This document shows positions 8,156 to 15,693 of a stretch of 42,578 nucleotides of DNA, one piece after another (position 1 is the stretch's first letter; every line of letters starts with the position of its first letter). The DNA is from Chryseobacterium taiwanense (GTDB lineage: Bacteria; Bacteroidota; Bacteroidia; Flavobacteriales; Weeksellaceae): the NCBI RefSeq assembly GCF_000813825.1, contig NZ_JWTA01000020.1:1-42578 (forward strand). Direction: 5' to 3'. Under the pieces are notes generated by a model. The model was not told the origin of the DNA. It worked only from the letters and a program-made list of their open reading frames with translations, and did no database searches. The translations under genes and the position numbers were made by a program.

Positions 8156-8190
8156 ATTTCATGTGAAAATGTATTTTTAGCACATGAAAT
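8156..8190 (-). promoter_or_regulatory. Hairpin in the 5' leader of the S8 protease mRNA
   Basis: ATTTCATGTG (8156-8165) and CACATGAAAT (8181-8190) form a perfect 10-bp stem with a 15-nt loop inside the roughly 145-nt leader between promoter module C and the start codon. It may protect the mRNA 5' end or be a target for the putative small RNAs; no function is shown. Confidence 0.35.
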
Positions 8191-8210
8191 AGGTTTTTTA
8201 TTTGCTAATG

Positions 8211-8276
8211 CTAAATTACCGGTCATTTTTTTACGATAATTTCAAATTTCCCGATTAGATTTATATATTTTCCGAA
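8211..8276 (-). promoter_or_regulatory. 66-bp AraC-type promoter module, copy C
   Basis: On the minus strand: TTCGGAAAAT and ATCGGGAAAT direct repeats 21 bp apart, TTTG, 24-bp spacer, TAATTTAG. It is 66 bp like copies A and B and nearly identical to B in the 3' half. It points at the S8 protease gene 150 bp away. Confidence 0.7.
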
Positions 8277-8285
8277 TTAATTAAT

Positions 8286-8328
8286 AAAACACTATTTATG
8301 TAAATTAAAATTCATTAAATAGTGTTTT
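8286..8328 (-). terminator. AT-rich hairpin after the second Crp gene
   Basis: A perfect 13-bp stem (AAAACACTATTTA at 8286-8298 with its complement at 8316-8328) with a 17-nt loop. Read on the minus strand it lies between the Crp gene end (8444) and promoter module C, so it may end Crp transcription. The stem has little GC and the loop is long, so this is tentative. Confidence 0.4.
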
Positions 8329-8443
8329 TGGCTGCTATAATATTTATCCTTTAATTTATTTATTATTAATAGAATATATATTAAGTTGCTAAAGAAAGAA
8401 TGCTATATCTGAGATGATAGTAGTGGTGAAAAACTTAGAAGTA

Positions 8444-9034
8444 CTATTCAAAAATAATTTTGCCGTTGACAATTGTAACCGTTCCTATGCTTTGTAAATA
8501 TTTGACGGTTCGTATAATAGTTTCTACACGTAATCCAGTAAGCGAGGCAATTTCTTGTCTGCTAAGCAATACTTGATTAGAAGCTGTCAGTTGATTTGAG
8601 TTTTTTAAGTACTGGAGAAGTTTAATTGTTTTTTCAGCAGGAGTTTCTACATTCTGGCCATTCATTAGGTAATTATAATGCATATTTTCTGCCATGCATT
8701 TATAGAGCTGTAGCAGAATGTCAGGATTATTTTTTAGAATTAAGGCAAAATTTGACCTTTCTAATATGAATATGCTACTCTTCTCCATAGCAACAGCACT
8801 TACCGAATATTGATGCTGTAAGAATAAGAAGATTTCTCCTAAACAATCTCCAGAAGTAGGTATATTATGAATAAATTCCCGGCCTTTTTTTTGGTGACTT
8901 ACAATTTTTACTTTTCCTGTCAAAATTTGAAAATAGGAATGCACTTCAGTATTTTCTTTAAATATGAACTGCCCCTTTGTGTAAGTTCCAATTTTAGCTC
9001 CCGAGCTTAATAGAAGATCTTCTCTTATTAGCAT
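8444..9034 (-). CDS. Crp/Fnr-family transcriptional regulator
   Basis: 196 residues. The N-terminal half is a cyclic-nucleotide-binding fold, with YFQILTGKVKIVSHQKKGRE at about 34-53 and a GDCLGEIFLF segment at about 62-71 that resembles the phosphate-binding cassette of CRP better than the first Crp protein in this window does. The C-terminal winged HTH shows LLSRQEIASLTGLRVETIIR (about 156-175). It is transcribed toward the S8 protease but appears separated from it by a hairpin and a dedicated promoter. No cognate site was identified near it. Confidence 0.92.
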   Translation of the reverse strand: MLIREDLLLSSGAKIGTYTKGQFIFKENTEVHSYFQILTGKVKIVSHQKKGREFIHNIPTSGDCLGEIFLFLQHQYSVSAVAMEKSSIFILERSNFALILKNNPDILLQLYKCMAENMHYNYLMNGQNVETPAEKTIKLLQYLKNSNQLTASNQVLLSRQEIASLTGLRVETIIRTVKYLQSIGTVTIVNGKIIFE

Positions 9035-9170
9035 AAGTGTTTGATTGCACTACTTATACAGCCTTGCTTTATTTCTTAAAGATAGTCATTTTAAACATAA
9101 CTATTTTATTTATCTTATGACTTAACTAGGGGGAATGAGTAAGTACATTTAGTAAAATTATAGATTTTTA

Positions 9171-9770
9171 CTAAAGGGTTTTAAGAATTATTTCTAATGT
9201 ATTTCTGGCAATAATAGCTTGTTTTCTTGTTATTTCTTCTGTTTCTGCAATTTTATTAGGATGGACTTTATTTCTTAGCTCTCTGACAAAATGCATTTTT
9301 GTTTTATCTGCACTACCAGTATAGCTATTGATAAGATTAAATAACGGAGTAGTAGAGAGGTCTTTATTCAGTAAGGCTTCTAAGGCTGTTCCAAAATTCA
9401 ATGCTGCATTTTTATATAGTCCATTATCCAATGAAAATTGTCCTTCGATATAGTGTTTTGATGTAATCTCACTGCTTTTATCAGGATTTGTATACGTTGA
9501 ATCTATGATAAAGTTTAATACTTTAGCATCAGGGCGCATATAAAAATAATTGAGCTCAATAATGATATCGTAATCATTTTGTAATTCGAAAGGTCCTTTC
9601 CATTTTGTTCTATATTGATCAAACTCATAAGATTCATCTTCTTCATAAGATACACCATTTACAAAAATTGTTGAACTATGCAGATGGTAACAATTGATAA
9701 ATGGGGTGAAAATTTCTTGCGCAGGTACATCAATACAATGATTTGAGATTTTAAAAATAGCTTTATACAT
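9171..9770 (-). CDS. Hypothetical protein with HEPN/DUF4145-like C-terminus
   Basis: I chose the ATG at 9770 (MYKAIFKISNHC), 199 residues. A start 75 bp further upstream would overlap the preceding gene and adds only a hydrophobic stretch without support. The N-terminal 100 residues look like a beta-rich recognition domain. The C-terminal 80 residues are helical, with ALNFGTALEALLNK and then RELRNKVHP, an R-x6-H arrangement seen in HEPN and DUF4145-type domains. It starts about 50 bp after the stop of the octapeptide-repeat gene on the same strand, so they may be cotranscribed. No function can be assigned with confidence; the HEPN reading is weak. Confidence 0.6.
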   Translation of the reverse strand: MYKAIFKISNHCIDVPAQEIFTPFINCYHLHSSTIFVNGVSYEEDESYEFDQYRTKWKGPFELQNDYDIIIELNYFYMRPDAKVLNFIIDSTYTNPDKSSEITSKHYIEGQFSLDNGLYKNAALNFGTALEALLNKDLSTTPLFNLINSYTGSADKTKMHFVRELRNKVHPNKIAETEEITRKQAIIARNTLEIILKTL

Positions 9771-9820
9771 AATGGATATTAAAGAAATAATGATTATCGG
9801 ATTGGATTTTTTGAATAAGT

Positions 9821-10351
9821 TTATTTTATAACAAGCCCAATCCACTTGCCGTACGGTGTAAAAATATTGAAGTTTCCTTGGTTATTCGGAACCCAATAGG
9901 TAGACCAATGATTTTGCAAATCAAAAGTGTTATAGCCATTTTTTTTATTGGATACTGCAAAACCGGTCCAGTTTGCATGGGAATCAAAAATTAGAATAAC
10001 TCTTTCACTAGCTTCAACAGTAAAGCTTAAAGGAGTCAACTGCAAGTCATAGATGAATGCTCCGGATATGTTGGTGGATATGTTTGGATTTAAGCTCAAG
10101 GTAATTCCGGGATTAACTGAACTATGGATAGTGGGATTGAGTGAACCGGTAAGAAAAGGATTAATAGAGCCGGTAATGATAGGATTGATCGAACCTGTTA
10201 TAAGAGGATTGATTGAGCCTGTAATAATAGGATTCAGTGACCCTGTTATTAATGGATTTATAGAGCCTGTTATGTTCGGATTAACAGAACCGGTTACAAA
10301 AGGATTGATCGCGGAATTTATTTGAGGGTTTTTGTGAGAAGGTATATGCAT
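9821..10351 (-). CDS. Octapeptide-repeat protein
   Basis: 176 residues without a signal peptide. Residues 8-95 hold eleven consecutive repeats of eight residues, each beginning Asn-Pro (N at 8, 16, 24 up to 88), with consensus NPxITGSI. The central copies are almost perfect and the outer ones degenerate. The regular Asn, Pro, Gly and aliphatic positions suggest a beta-solenoid or other filamentous fold. The remaining 80 residues (from GAFIYDLQLTPLSFTVEASE) form a separate beta-rich domain with several Trp and aromatic residues near the end (WTGFAVSN, YGKWIGL). I do not recognise the family. Repeat number could vary between strains. The start ATG at 10351 is the only one before the repeats. 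Confidence 0.8.
   Translation of the reverse strand: MHIPSHKNPQINSAINPFVTGSVNPNITGSINPLITGSLNPIITGSINPLITGSINPIITGSINPFLTGSLNPTIHSSVNPGITLSLNPNISTNISGAFIYDLQLTPLSFTVEASERVILIFDSHANWTGFAVSNKKNGYNTFDLQNHWSTYWVPNNQGNFNIFTPYGKWIGLVIK
10067..10330 (-). repeat. 24-bp in-frame tandem repeat, eleven units
   Basis: This DNA encodes residues 8-95 of the octapeptide protein. Units are 24 bp and keep the AsnPro...ThrGlySer codon pattern; the middle units are the most alike in DNA. The opposite strand also stays open here, which gives a spurious 90-codon frame. Confidence 0.9.
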
Positions 10352-10532
10352 CGTGTGGTGTATGGTGATAAAAGGTAAGAATAGGTCTTACTATCAAATA
10401 TACAAAATTCGTATACTTTTCTGTATTGTTTTTGTAATTTATTATTGATGGTAATGTATTTTTGTGAAATAGATAGAGTGTGTTCCGTTGTGTTAATAAT
10501 AATGGTTATAGTATAAGCTATTTATCATGATA

Positions 10533-10555
10533 AAAGCCACCAATGTGGTGGCTTT
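10533..10555 (-). terminator. Terminator hairpin
   Basis: AAAGCCACC (10533-10541) pairs with GGTGGCTTT (10547-10555). On the minus strand it follows the stop at 10572 and continues into TTTTAT. Confidence 0.8.
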
Positions 10556-10571
10556 GTAAAATATTTTATCG

Positions 10572-11027
10572 TTAATCCCAGTAATCCTCTTCATAGTCAT
10601 CGTAGAAATCCTCCGGATGACGGCTAATAGGAATATCTTTTATAATACGGATATGGGCTCTTCCAAGATCAATTCCTACTAAGAAGGAAGGGACATCTAA
10701 CGAAAATCTCCATCTTCCGCGATCCTGAAATACATATCCTCTACGGTAAGGATCATAAAAAGTATTGTACTCCCTAAAGTATACGTGATGATGTGAATCA
10801 TACCTGTGGACTTTTGCCCATTTGGGAAAACCGTGTTTATAGCTTTCTTTATAATATTTATCACGTTCTTTATCACGCTTTTTATAATATTCGCCTCTTC
10901 TCTTATCTTCCTCTTTTCTCTCCTTCCAATATTTTTTATCGTGTTCATGCCGCTGAGCGCGGAAGGTACCTGTTGTTGTTACCAACATTCCGATTGACAG
11001 TGCAATCAGAAAAACTACATTTCTCAT
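10572..11027 (-). CDS. Secreted, charge-rich hypothetical protein
   Basis: 151 residues with a signal peptide (about 1-24, cleavage near TFRAQ). Residues 25-66 are extremely rich in Lys, Arg, Glu, Asp and Tyr (KERKEEDKRR, YYKKRDKERDKYYKE) and are probably helical. The remainder has aromatic beta-like segments (YNTFYDPYRRGYVFQDRGRW) and an acidic Tyr/Trp tail (YDDYEEDYWD). It resembles small envelope proteins common in Flavobacteriia, but I cannot name the family. It stands alone, with a terminator on each side (10533-10555 and 11108-11135). Confidence 0.75.
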   Translation of the reverse strand: MRNVVFLIALSIGMLVTTTGTFRAQRHEHDKKYWKERKEEDKRRGEYYKKRDKERDKYYKESYKHGFPKWAKVHRYDSHHHVYFREYNTFYDPYRRGYVFQDRGRWRFSLDVPSFLVGIDLGRAHIRIIKDIPISRHPEDFYDDYEEDYWD

Positions 11028-11100
11028 TTTAATATACTATTTCATCTATTAAACAACTTTAAGACCAATTTATTTTATAGCTATGGTTTTAAAGGATGTT

Positions 11101-11135
11101 AAAAAAATAACCTTGACCATTTTTGGTCAAGGTTA
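11101..11135 (-). terminator. Strong terminator of the 11.2-13.7 kb operon
   Basis: TAACCTTGACC (11108-11118) pairs with GGTCAAGGTTA (11125-11135), a perfect 11-bp stem with a 6-nt loop. On the minus strand it is followed by a run of seven T (11107-11101). Confidence 0.93.
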
Positions 11136-11168
11136 CATTTTAATGATTTATCGTCGTTGACAATTTAA

Positions 11169-11717
11169 TTAGAAGTCATATCCAATTCTAAAACTTAAGT
11201 TAGGAACTACTTGTAGATCATAGTCTGACTTTAGAATTTTACCAACTCCTAGACCTAATTGAAGTTCATAATTGAAATTTTTTGCAAAATTTCTTCTTAA
11301 TCCCCATGTAGGAACTAATGAGATCATTGGATTTACCTTAATTCCGTCAACATTTGAAATAACAAACCAGTCAGGAGCATAGCTTAACTTTGCAGAAAGA
11401 TAATTTGCAGCGTTATATTTTATATTCTTGTTTTTATTGCTTCTTCCAATACTATTGTAATACCATTTTGGAGTTACTGACACTGAGGGTGCCAATGCAA
11501 AACCTGTTTTAGAATATAAATCTCCACCCCAGATACCTGCTGTTAAGTCGACTTCACTTCTCAATGTAAATTGTTCAGAAAGATCAGATTCGTTATAAAT
11601 GTTTACCCCAAAAAGTCCTGCCTGAACACCAAAAAAAGATTCTTTGTTGGACTCTTTTTCTTGAGCATAAATACATGTAAACATCGAAACGAAAATAAAA
11701 GAAATTATCTTTTTCAT
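11169..11717 (-). CDS. Small outer-membrane beta-barrel protein
   Basis: 182 residues with a signal peptide (1-18, ending CIYAQ). The mature part alternates polar and hydrophobic residues in about eight amphipathic strands separated by short turns and loops. It ends in Phe after a strand (LSFRIGYDF), the usual outer-membrane insertion signal. No OmpA-type peptidoglycan domain is present. It starts 3 bp after the stop of the lipoprotein gene before it, so the two are translationally close and probably work together. Specific function unknown. Confidence 0.8.
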   Translation of the reverse strand: MKKIISFIFVSMFTCIYAQEKESNKESFFGVQAGLFGVNIYNESDLSEQFTLRSEVDLTAGIWGGDLYSKTGFALAPSVSVTPKWYYNSIGRSNKNKNIKYNAANYLSAKLSYAPDWFVISNVDGIKVNPMISLVPTWGLRRNFAKNFNYELQLGLGVGKILKSDYDLQVVPNLSFRIGYDF

Positions 11718-11720
11718 ATT

Positions 11721-12083
11721 TTATTGTTTTTGAAAACTAAAATTACCGGTTAAATTATTCTTCGTCCAAACTCCACTGCTTTTAGACTCTTTTAAATAGC
11801 CTGAAAATTTGTAATTACTTTTTGTATTCATATCAAACTTTCCATCAAAATTGACATAGCCATTTATCGATTCTTTTGTATTGCTTGGAGTCAGGTTGAT
11901 TTCGCCAACTATTGTACCCTCTTTTTGAACTACAAAAGTGACTGAACCATTATCATCTCCAGTGAAATTCCCTGACCAGTTTCCTTGGAATCCTGAATTT
12001 ACTTGTCTTGCACTTTCTTCATCAGAGATGCATGAACCAAGTGAGAATAAAATAAGAAATAATAATATTAAATTAGTTTTCAT
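11721..12083 (-). CDS. Small lipoprotein, lipocalin-like
   Basis: 120 residues. A lipobox (LGSC, Cys18) predicts lipidation after cleavage. The mature 100 residues read as alternating short beta strands (GNWSGNFTG, SVTFVVQKEG, INGYVNFDG, YKFSGYLKES, GVWTKNNLTGNFSFQ), a pattern typical of small up-and-down barrels that compare a treated against an untreated ligand space. Function unknown. It is the middle gene of a three-gene envelope operon, 19 bp after the large Gly-rich lipoprotein and 3 bp before the barrel gene. Confidence 0.75.
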   Translation of the reverse strand: MKTNLILLFLILFSLGSCISDEESARQVNSGFQGNWSGNFTGDDNGSVTFVVQKEGTIVGEINLTPSNTKESINGYVNFDGKFDMNTKSNYKFSGYLKESKSSGVWTKNNLTGNFSFQKQ

Positions 12084-12102
12084 AAAACATTGAGTTTAAT
12101 TG

Positions 12103-13713
12103 TTATTGAGCATTTAGTTTTACACCATGCCAAGCTCCGTTCTTCTTAGCGATTCCGTACATACTAACTGCAACTGCCGTAGGCTGAAGGAAATTGAATT
12201 TATAGCTTGTAACTGCTAAACCAGTTCCTGTTCCGCCACCAAAAGTATATGTGAATTGAGGAGTTGCAACACCCCAATTAAATACTCTTTCGATAACATC
12301 TTGGTTATCTTGAATTTGACTGAAATCATAATACTGTATGTAAGTGCTTTGATAAGAGTCAACTACGAATGCTACTCTGTTCAGTTTTTTATTTTGCCCT
12401 TCAAGAAACTTGTTAGCCTGCTTCCATGCATTATCCCAAAATAATTTGTTGAGTTGAGCTTCAGTCAAACCTGAAACGTCTGCTGTAAATTGAATTACCG
12501 CATCAACTGTTGCGTTATTTGAGAAAGGAAAAGTTGGCATGGTTGAAGATCCTGCATTCACATAATCTGTACCGTTTGCTGCTTTATACATTTTTCCGTC
12601 CAACCAATAAACTTCTCTTGGCGTATTATCTGAAGCGTAAGTTAAAGAGTGAGAAAATTTCCAAGAAATTGAATTAATACCAATCCCTAATTTATCTGCA
12701 TCCTCTTTTCTCCATAATCCAGTCCATCCTTTATATTGATGTTTAACTTTACATCCTACGGCATAAACAAGATACAGATTCTGAGAATAGAATTTTACTT
12801 TAACTCTTCTTCTGCTTTCGTATTTGTCATCAGTTTCCCAAGTTGTTCCGAAAATATTTCCTAACCAAGGCTTTCTTACTTCTCCAATAGGTAGACCTTG
12901 AACAATAGTTGCCATTGAAGGCTCTGCGGGTGGGGTATACGTACCTCCGCCACCGTAACCTCCGCCGCCATAGCCACCACCGTAGCCACCGCCATATCCG
13001 GTTCCTCCTGTTCCGGTTCCATCATCAATAGTTTCAATAGGGGAAATATAATAATTAATTTTATTATTGGTATTTTCCAAAGGAGTTAATTCTCCCGTTA
13101 CTTTATCTGAAATAAAATCTTCTTTTACAGTAATTTCAGTTGGCTCTAAAAGGTTAGGCGAAATCTGTCTTACTTCAAGGTAGTTTTCAAGATTAGCGTA
13201 GTTTTCAACTGGTGTAACAAATAATCCGACATCGGTATATTTATATACATTATTAGCAACTTGAATTTCTGCATTACCATTCAGCATGGCAGCATATACA
13301 TCATCACCAACTATTTCTTCCAGATCGTCCAGATCTTCATAAACATCTTCAGTAGGGATAGTTGTTATGGGATCAAGTGTTCTGGATGAAGAGTTTTTTA
13401 AAAAGGTAAGTTTTCTAGCTTTTAAAGTGTTGATCACTTGATCTTCATTTTTCTCAGTAATGATTGGGATTAATGATTCAATGCCCTTATCATTGATGAA
13501 ATTTTGAACCGACTCAAGGTTTTTATGCTTTAGCTCTTTATAAGTTGCTGCAAGTGACTCTCTGTTTGGAAAATATAATCTTCCGTTTCTTACACTCGCT
13601 TGTTCTATTGCATTGCTGTTTTCTGATAATGTTTCTGTAAGTTCTTCTCTACAAGAAGTTGTAAAGATTAGTAAGCTGAATACAGCTATTTTTATTAGTT
13701 TGGAATTTTTCAC
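12103..13713 (-). CDS. Large lipoprotein with glycine-rich linker
   Basis: 536 residues. A lipobox-like end of the signal peptide gives Cys21 (FTTSC). Residues 40-230 are an acidic, probably helical domain with LESVQNFINDKGIESLIP and LDDLEEIVGDDVYAAMLNG. A flexible linker of Gly-Gly-Tyr repeats lies at about 232-258. The C-terminal 270 residues form a separate domain that starts near PSMATIVQGLPIGEVRKPW and ends in a beta-rich tail. I recognise this only as a type of large lipoprotein common in Chryseobacterium relatives. It is the first gene of the operon with the small lipoprotein and the barrel. No enzyme motif was seen. Confidence 0.75.
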   Translation of the reverse strand: MKNSKLIKIAVFSLLIFTTSCREELTETLSENSNAIEQASVRNGRLYFPNRESLAATYKELKHKNLESVQNFINDKGIESLIPIITEKNEDQVINTLKARKLTFLKNSSSRTLDPITTIPTEDVYEDLDDLEEIVGDDVYAAMLNGNAEIQVANNVYKYTDVGLFVTPVENYANLENYLEVRQISPNLLEPTEITVKEDFISDKVTGELTPLENTNNKINYYISPIETIDDGTGTGGTGYGGGYGGGYGGGGYGGGGTYTPPAEPSMATIVQGLPIGEVRKPWLGNIFGTTWETDDKYESRRRVKVKFYSQNLYLVYAVGCKVKHQYKGWTGLWRKEDADKLGIGINSISWKFSHSLTYASDNTPREVYWLDGKMYKAANGTDYVNAGSSTMPTFPFSNNATVDAVIQFTADVSGLTEAQLNKLFWDNAWKQANKFLEGQNKKLNRVAFVVDSYQSTYIQYYDFSQIQDNQDVIERVFNWGVATPQFTYTFGGGTGTGLAVTSYKFNFLQPTAVAVSMYGIAKKNGAWHGVKLNAQ

Positions 13714-14213
13714 TTATTCAAAATAATTTGATCTCATTTGTGTTTGTGTTGAACTACAAATAAAGATGTAACATTTAATTTGTTCTTGTTTTTTAATTTG
13801 TAGCTTGTCATTTCATGCAGACAATTACCAAGCTTGAAATTATCTGCTCCTGCATTAAAGAGTTTCACGGTTTTGTTTTTTTTCAGGCGCAAATTTAATA
13901 ATTAAACTAATTGAGCCAAATTTTTTTCACTTAAAAATGAGTTATATATCATTTTTTTTATCCACATATTTAAAATGGATATAAATAGTACAGAAAAGCA
14001 GGGCTCTATGAACTGATTAAAGAAGGGGGGAGGTGTAAAGTTTCTTCTTAGAATGTAGGGAAGAAGAAGAAGATTAGATTGCTTACAAATAGGATATTAG
14101 AGCTTTAAGATTGGATAATAGAATTTTAACCTTATCCAGCGTAGCTCATAAGAATTAAGAATAATGATTAAAATAAGTTGAAATAAATGTAGAAGTACTT
14201 TCGAATTTACGTT
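13714..14213. other. 500-bp intergenic region
   Basis: It holds the promoter region of the minus-strand Gly-rich lipoprotein gene and is AT-rich. I saw no RNA gene, no frame of note and no strong hairpin. It marks the left edge of the defence island. Confidence 0.4.
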
Positions 14214-14429
14214 TTAATTACTTCGACTATTTTCGCGAGTTCTGTAATAATTGGCAATATGAACTGCCATAGAAATCACTAAAGCCCTGATCAGTGACCA
14301 TCCTAGTACCTCATTGAATCTGCTGCTTGTTAAACCGCCATCATCATAAAAATTAATATCAATAAAAAGGATAATGGGGGTTAAAGCTAATGTTGCGACG
14401 ATAATATTTCCTATTCTTTTAGTGTTCAT
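14214..14429 (-). CDS. Small two-helix membrane protein
   Basis: 71 residues with two predicted membrane helices (about 8-26, IGNIIVATLALTPIILFI, and about 42-60, GWSLIRALVISMAVHIANYY). A short loop lies between them and a basic C-terminus follows (RTRENSRSN). It starts 75 bp after the stop of the CHAT protease gene on the same strand. A membrane target or partner of that protease is possible but only by position. Function unknown. Confidence 0.6.
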   Translation of the reverse strand: MNTKRIGNIIVATLALTPIILFIDINFYDDGGLTSSRFNEVLGWSLIRALVISMAVHIANYYRTRENSRSN

Positions 14430-14503
14430 GGTATTTTTGTTTTTTAATAAGTATTTTGGGTTAAAAATAACAATAATAAAGGTGTTTTAACAGTTTATTA
14501 TTT

Positions 14504-15562
14504 CTAAGTCTGTTGTGGATTTACTAATATAATTTCATTTGCATGCAGTCCATCCCTAATAAATAGCTCGGGTGTATTCTCTTCGTTAATCCCTTCCATC
14601 ATGACCAATGATTTCGCCTGCTGAAATGCTTTGCCAACGGAATGTCCAAAACCTATTGACGAATAAAACTGTGAAGAGAATACTCTAGCTGCATCATCTC
14701 CAATTGAAGTATTCATACCGATGGTGGCTTCTACAAATTCTGATATCGCCTCAGCCTGATTTTTTGAATAGCACGTATTGAAAAATACTAATCTGATATT
14801 CTCAGCGGAAGCCATCATCGTCTGTACAATAGCTTCTTTGGTTACTAATTTCATTTTACCATTCTGATCCTGAAAAGCAATTTCATCATTATCGGAACCG
14901 TGGCCGCTGAAATGGACTATTGTGGGATTAAGCTCATTGATTGCCTGTAATAAATCCATGGGTTGCAATGCCCAACGGGATTCAAATTGAACGGAATCAC
15001 GATACTTTGACTGGCGAATCATGTTGGCTATAGCTCTTGCTTCTTGATCCAATCTTAATTGGGTAAGATCTAACGGATTAGAAGCCAGAAAAAGCACGGT
15101 GATTTTTTGAGGAATATCTTTTAATGCTCTGATTTCACGTTGCGTTTGCAGATGAAGCTCCTTGTGGTTGATAAGAGTTTTACCGATATCTCTTAAACTC
15201 TTATCCTGATCCTTTTTAAATTTTGTTTCAGTGGTTTGGTTCTTTTTATCCAAAGAAGATTGTTCCTTGTCTATTTTAATCTGACAACCCGTAATTTCTT
15301 TATCTTTATTTACAATCTTAGCCTCAATATCTGCAATTTTCTTTGTGATTGTCGCAATATCCGTAGTACATTTATTAATCTCTTTGAGCTTGGTATTAAT
15401 TGTGCTGGCTGATGAAGTTCGTTTTATAGCATCTCTGGCGGCTTGTGCTTTTTTATTAAGCATTGCTATTTTTAAATATTCTTTAGCTTTGTCCGATACC
15501 AGTTTAGCCCGTTCTTTTTCCTTTGTTAGTTTCGAATTTTTATAGGTATCAATCAATGCCAT
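14504..15562 (-). CDS. CHAT-domain (caspase-like) protease with coiled-coil N-terminus
   Basis: 352 residues. Residues 1-150 form a long, charged coiled coil (KLKEINKCTTDIATITKK, IVNKDKEITGCQIKIDKE). Residues 152-345 form the caspase-like CHAT domain. The catalytic His is H221 in TIVHFSGHGSDNDEI and the catalytic Cys is C264 in RLVFFNTCYSKNQA, both intact. The entry strand ITVLFLASNPLDLTQLRLDQE is typical of CHAT proteins found in bacterial conflict systems. These cleave proteins on activation, often causing abortive infection or acting with gasdermin-like or CRISPR partners. Here no gasdermin or CRISPR gene is near, so the activating partner is unknown. The coiled coil may oligomerise or sense. 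Confidence 0.9.
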   Translation of the reverse strand: MALIDTYKNSKLTKEKERAKLVSDKAKEYLKIAMLNKKAQAARDAIKRTSSASTINTKLKEINKCTTDIATITKKIADIEAKIVNKDKEITGCQIKIDKEQSSLDKKNQTTETKFKKDQDKSLRDIGKTLINHKELHLQTQREIRALKDIPQKITVLFLASNPLDLTQLRLDQEARAIANMIRQSKYRDSVQFESRWALQPMDLLQAINELNPTIVHFSGHGSDNDEIAFQDQNGKMKLVTKEAIVQTMMASAENIRLVFFNTCYSKNQAEAISEFVEATIGMNTSIGDDAARVFSSQFYSSIGFGHSVGKAFQQAKSLVMMEGINEENTPELFIRDGLHANEIILVNPQQT

Positions 15563-15693
15563 AATAGTATATTTTTTTCTAGTAAAATAGTAGTACGAAT
15601 GTACAATATTCTTTACATTGAAGCTTAACGTATCAATGGAGTAATTAAAAAATAAAGTAACTTTAATTTAGTTTATTTCATAATCGTTGAAAT

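Noticed and set aside
10053..10325. Plus-strand 90-codon frame opposite the octapeptide gene
   Set aside because: It is the mirror of the 24-bp repeat and has the same eight-residue period; the minus-strand protein has a unique C-terminal domain and a proper start.
10067..10330. CRISPR array
   Set aside because: The repeats are contiguous 24-bp coding units with no spacers.
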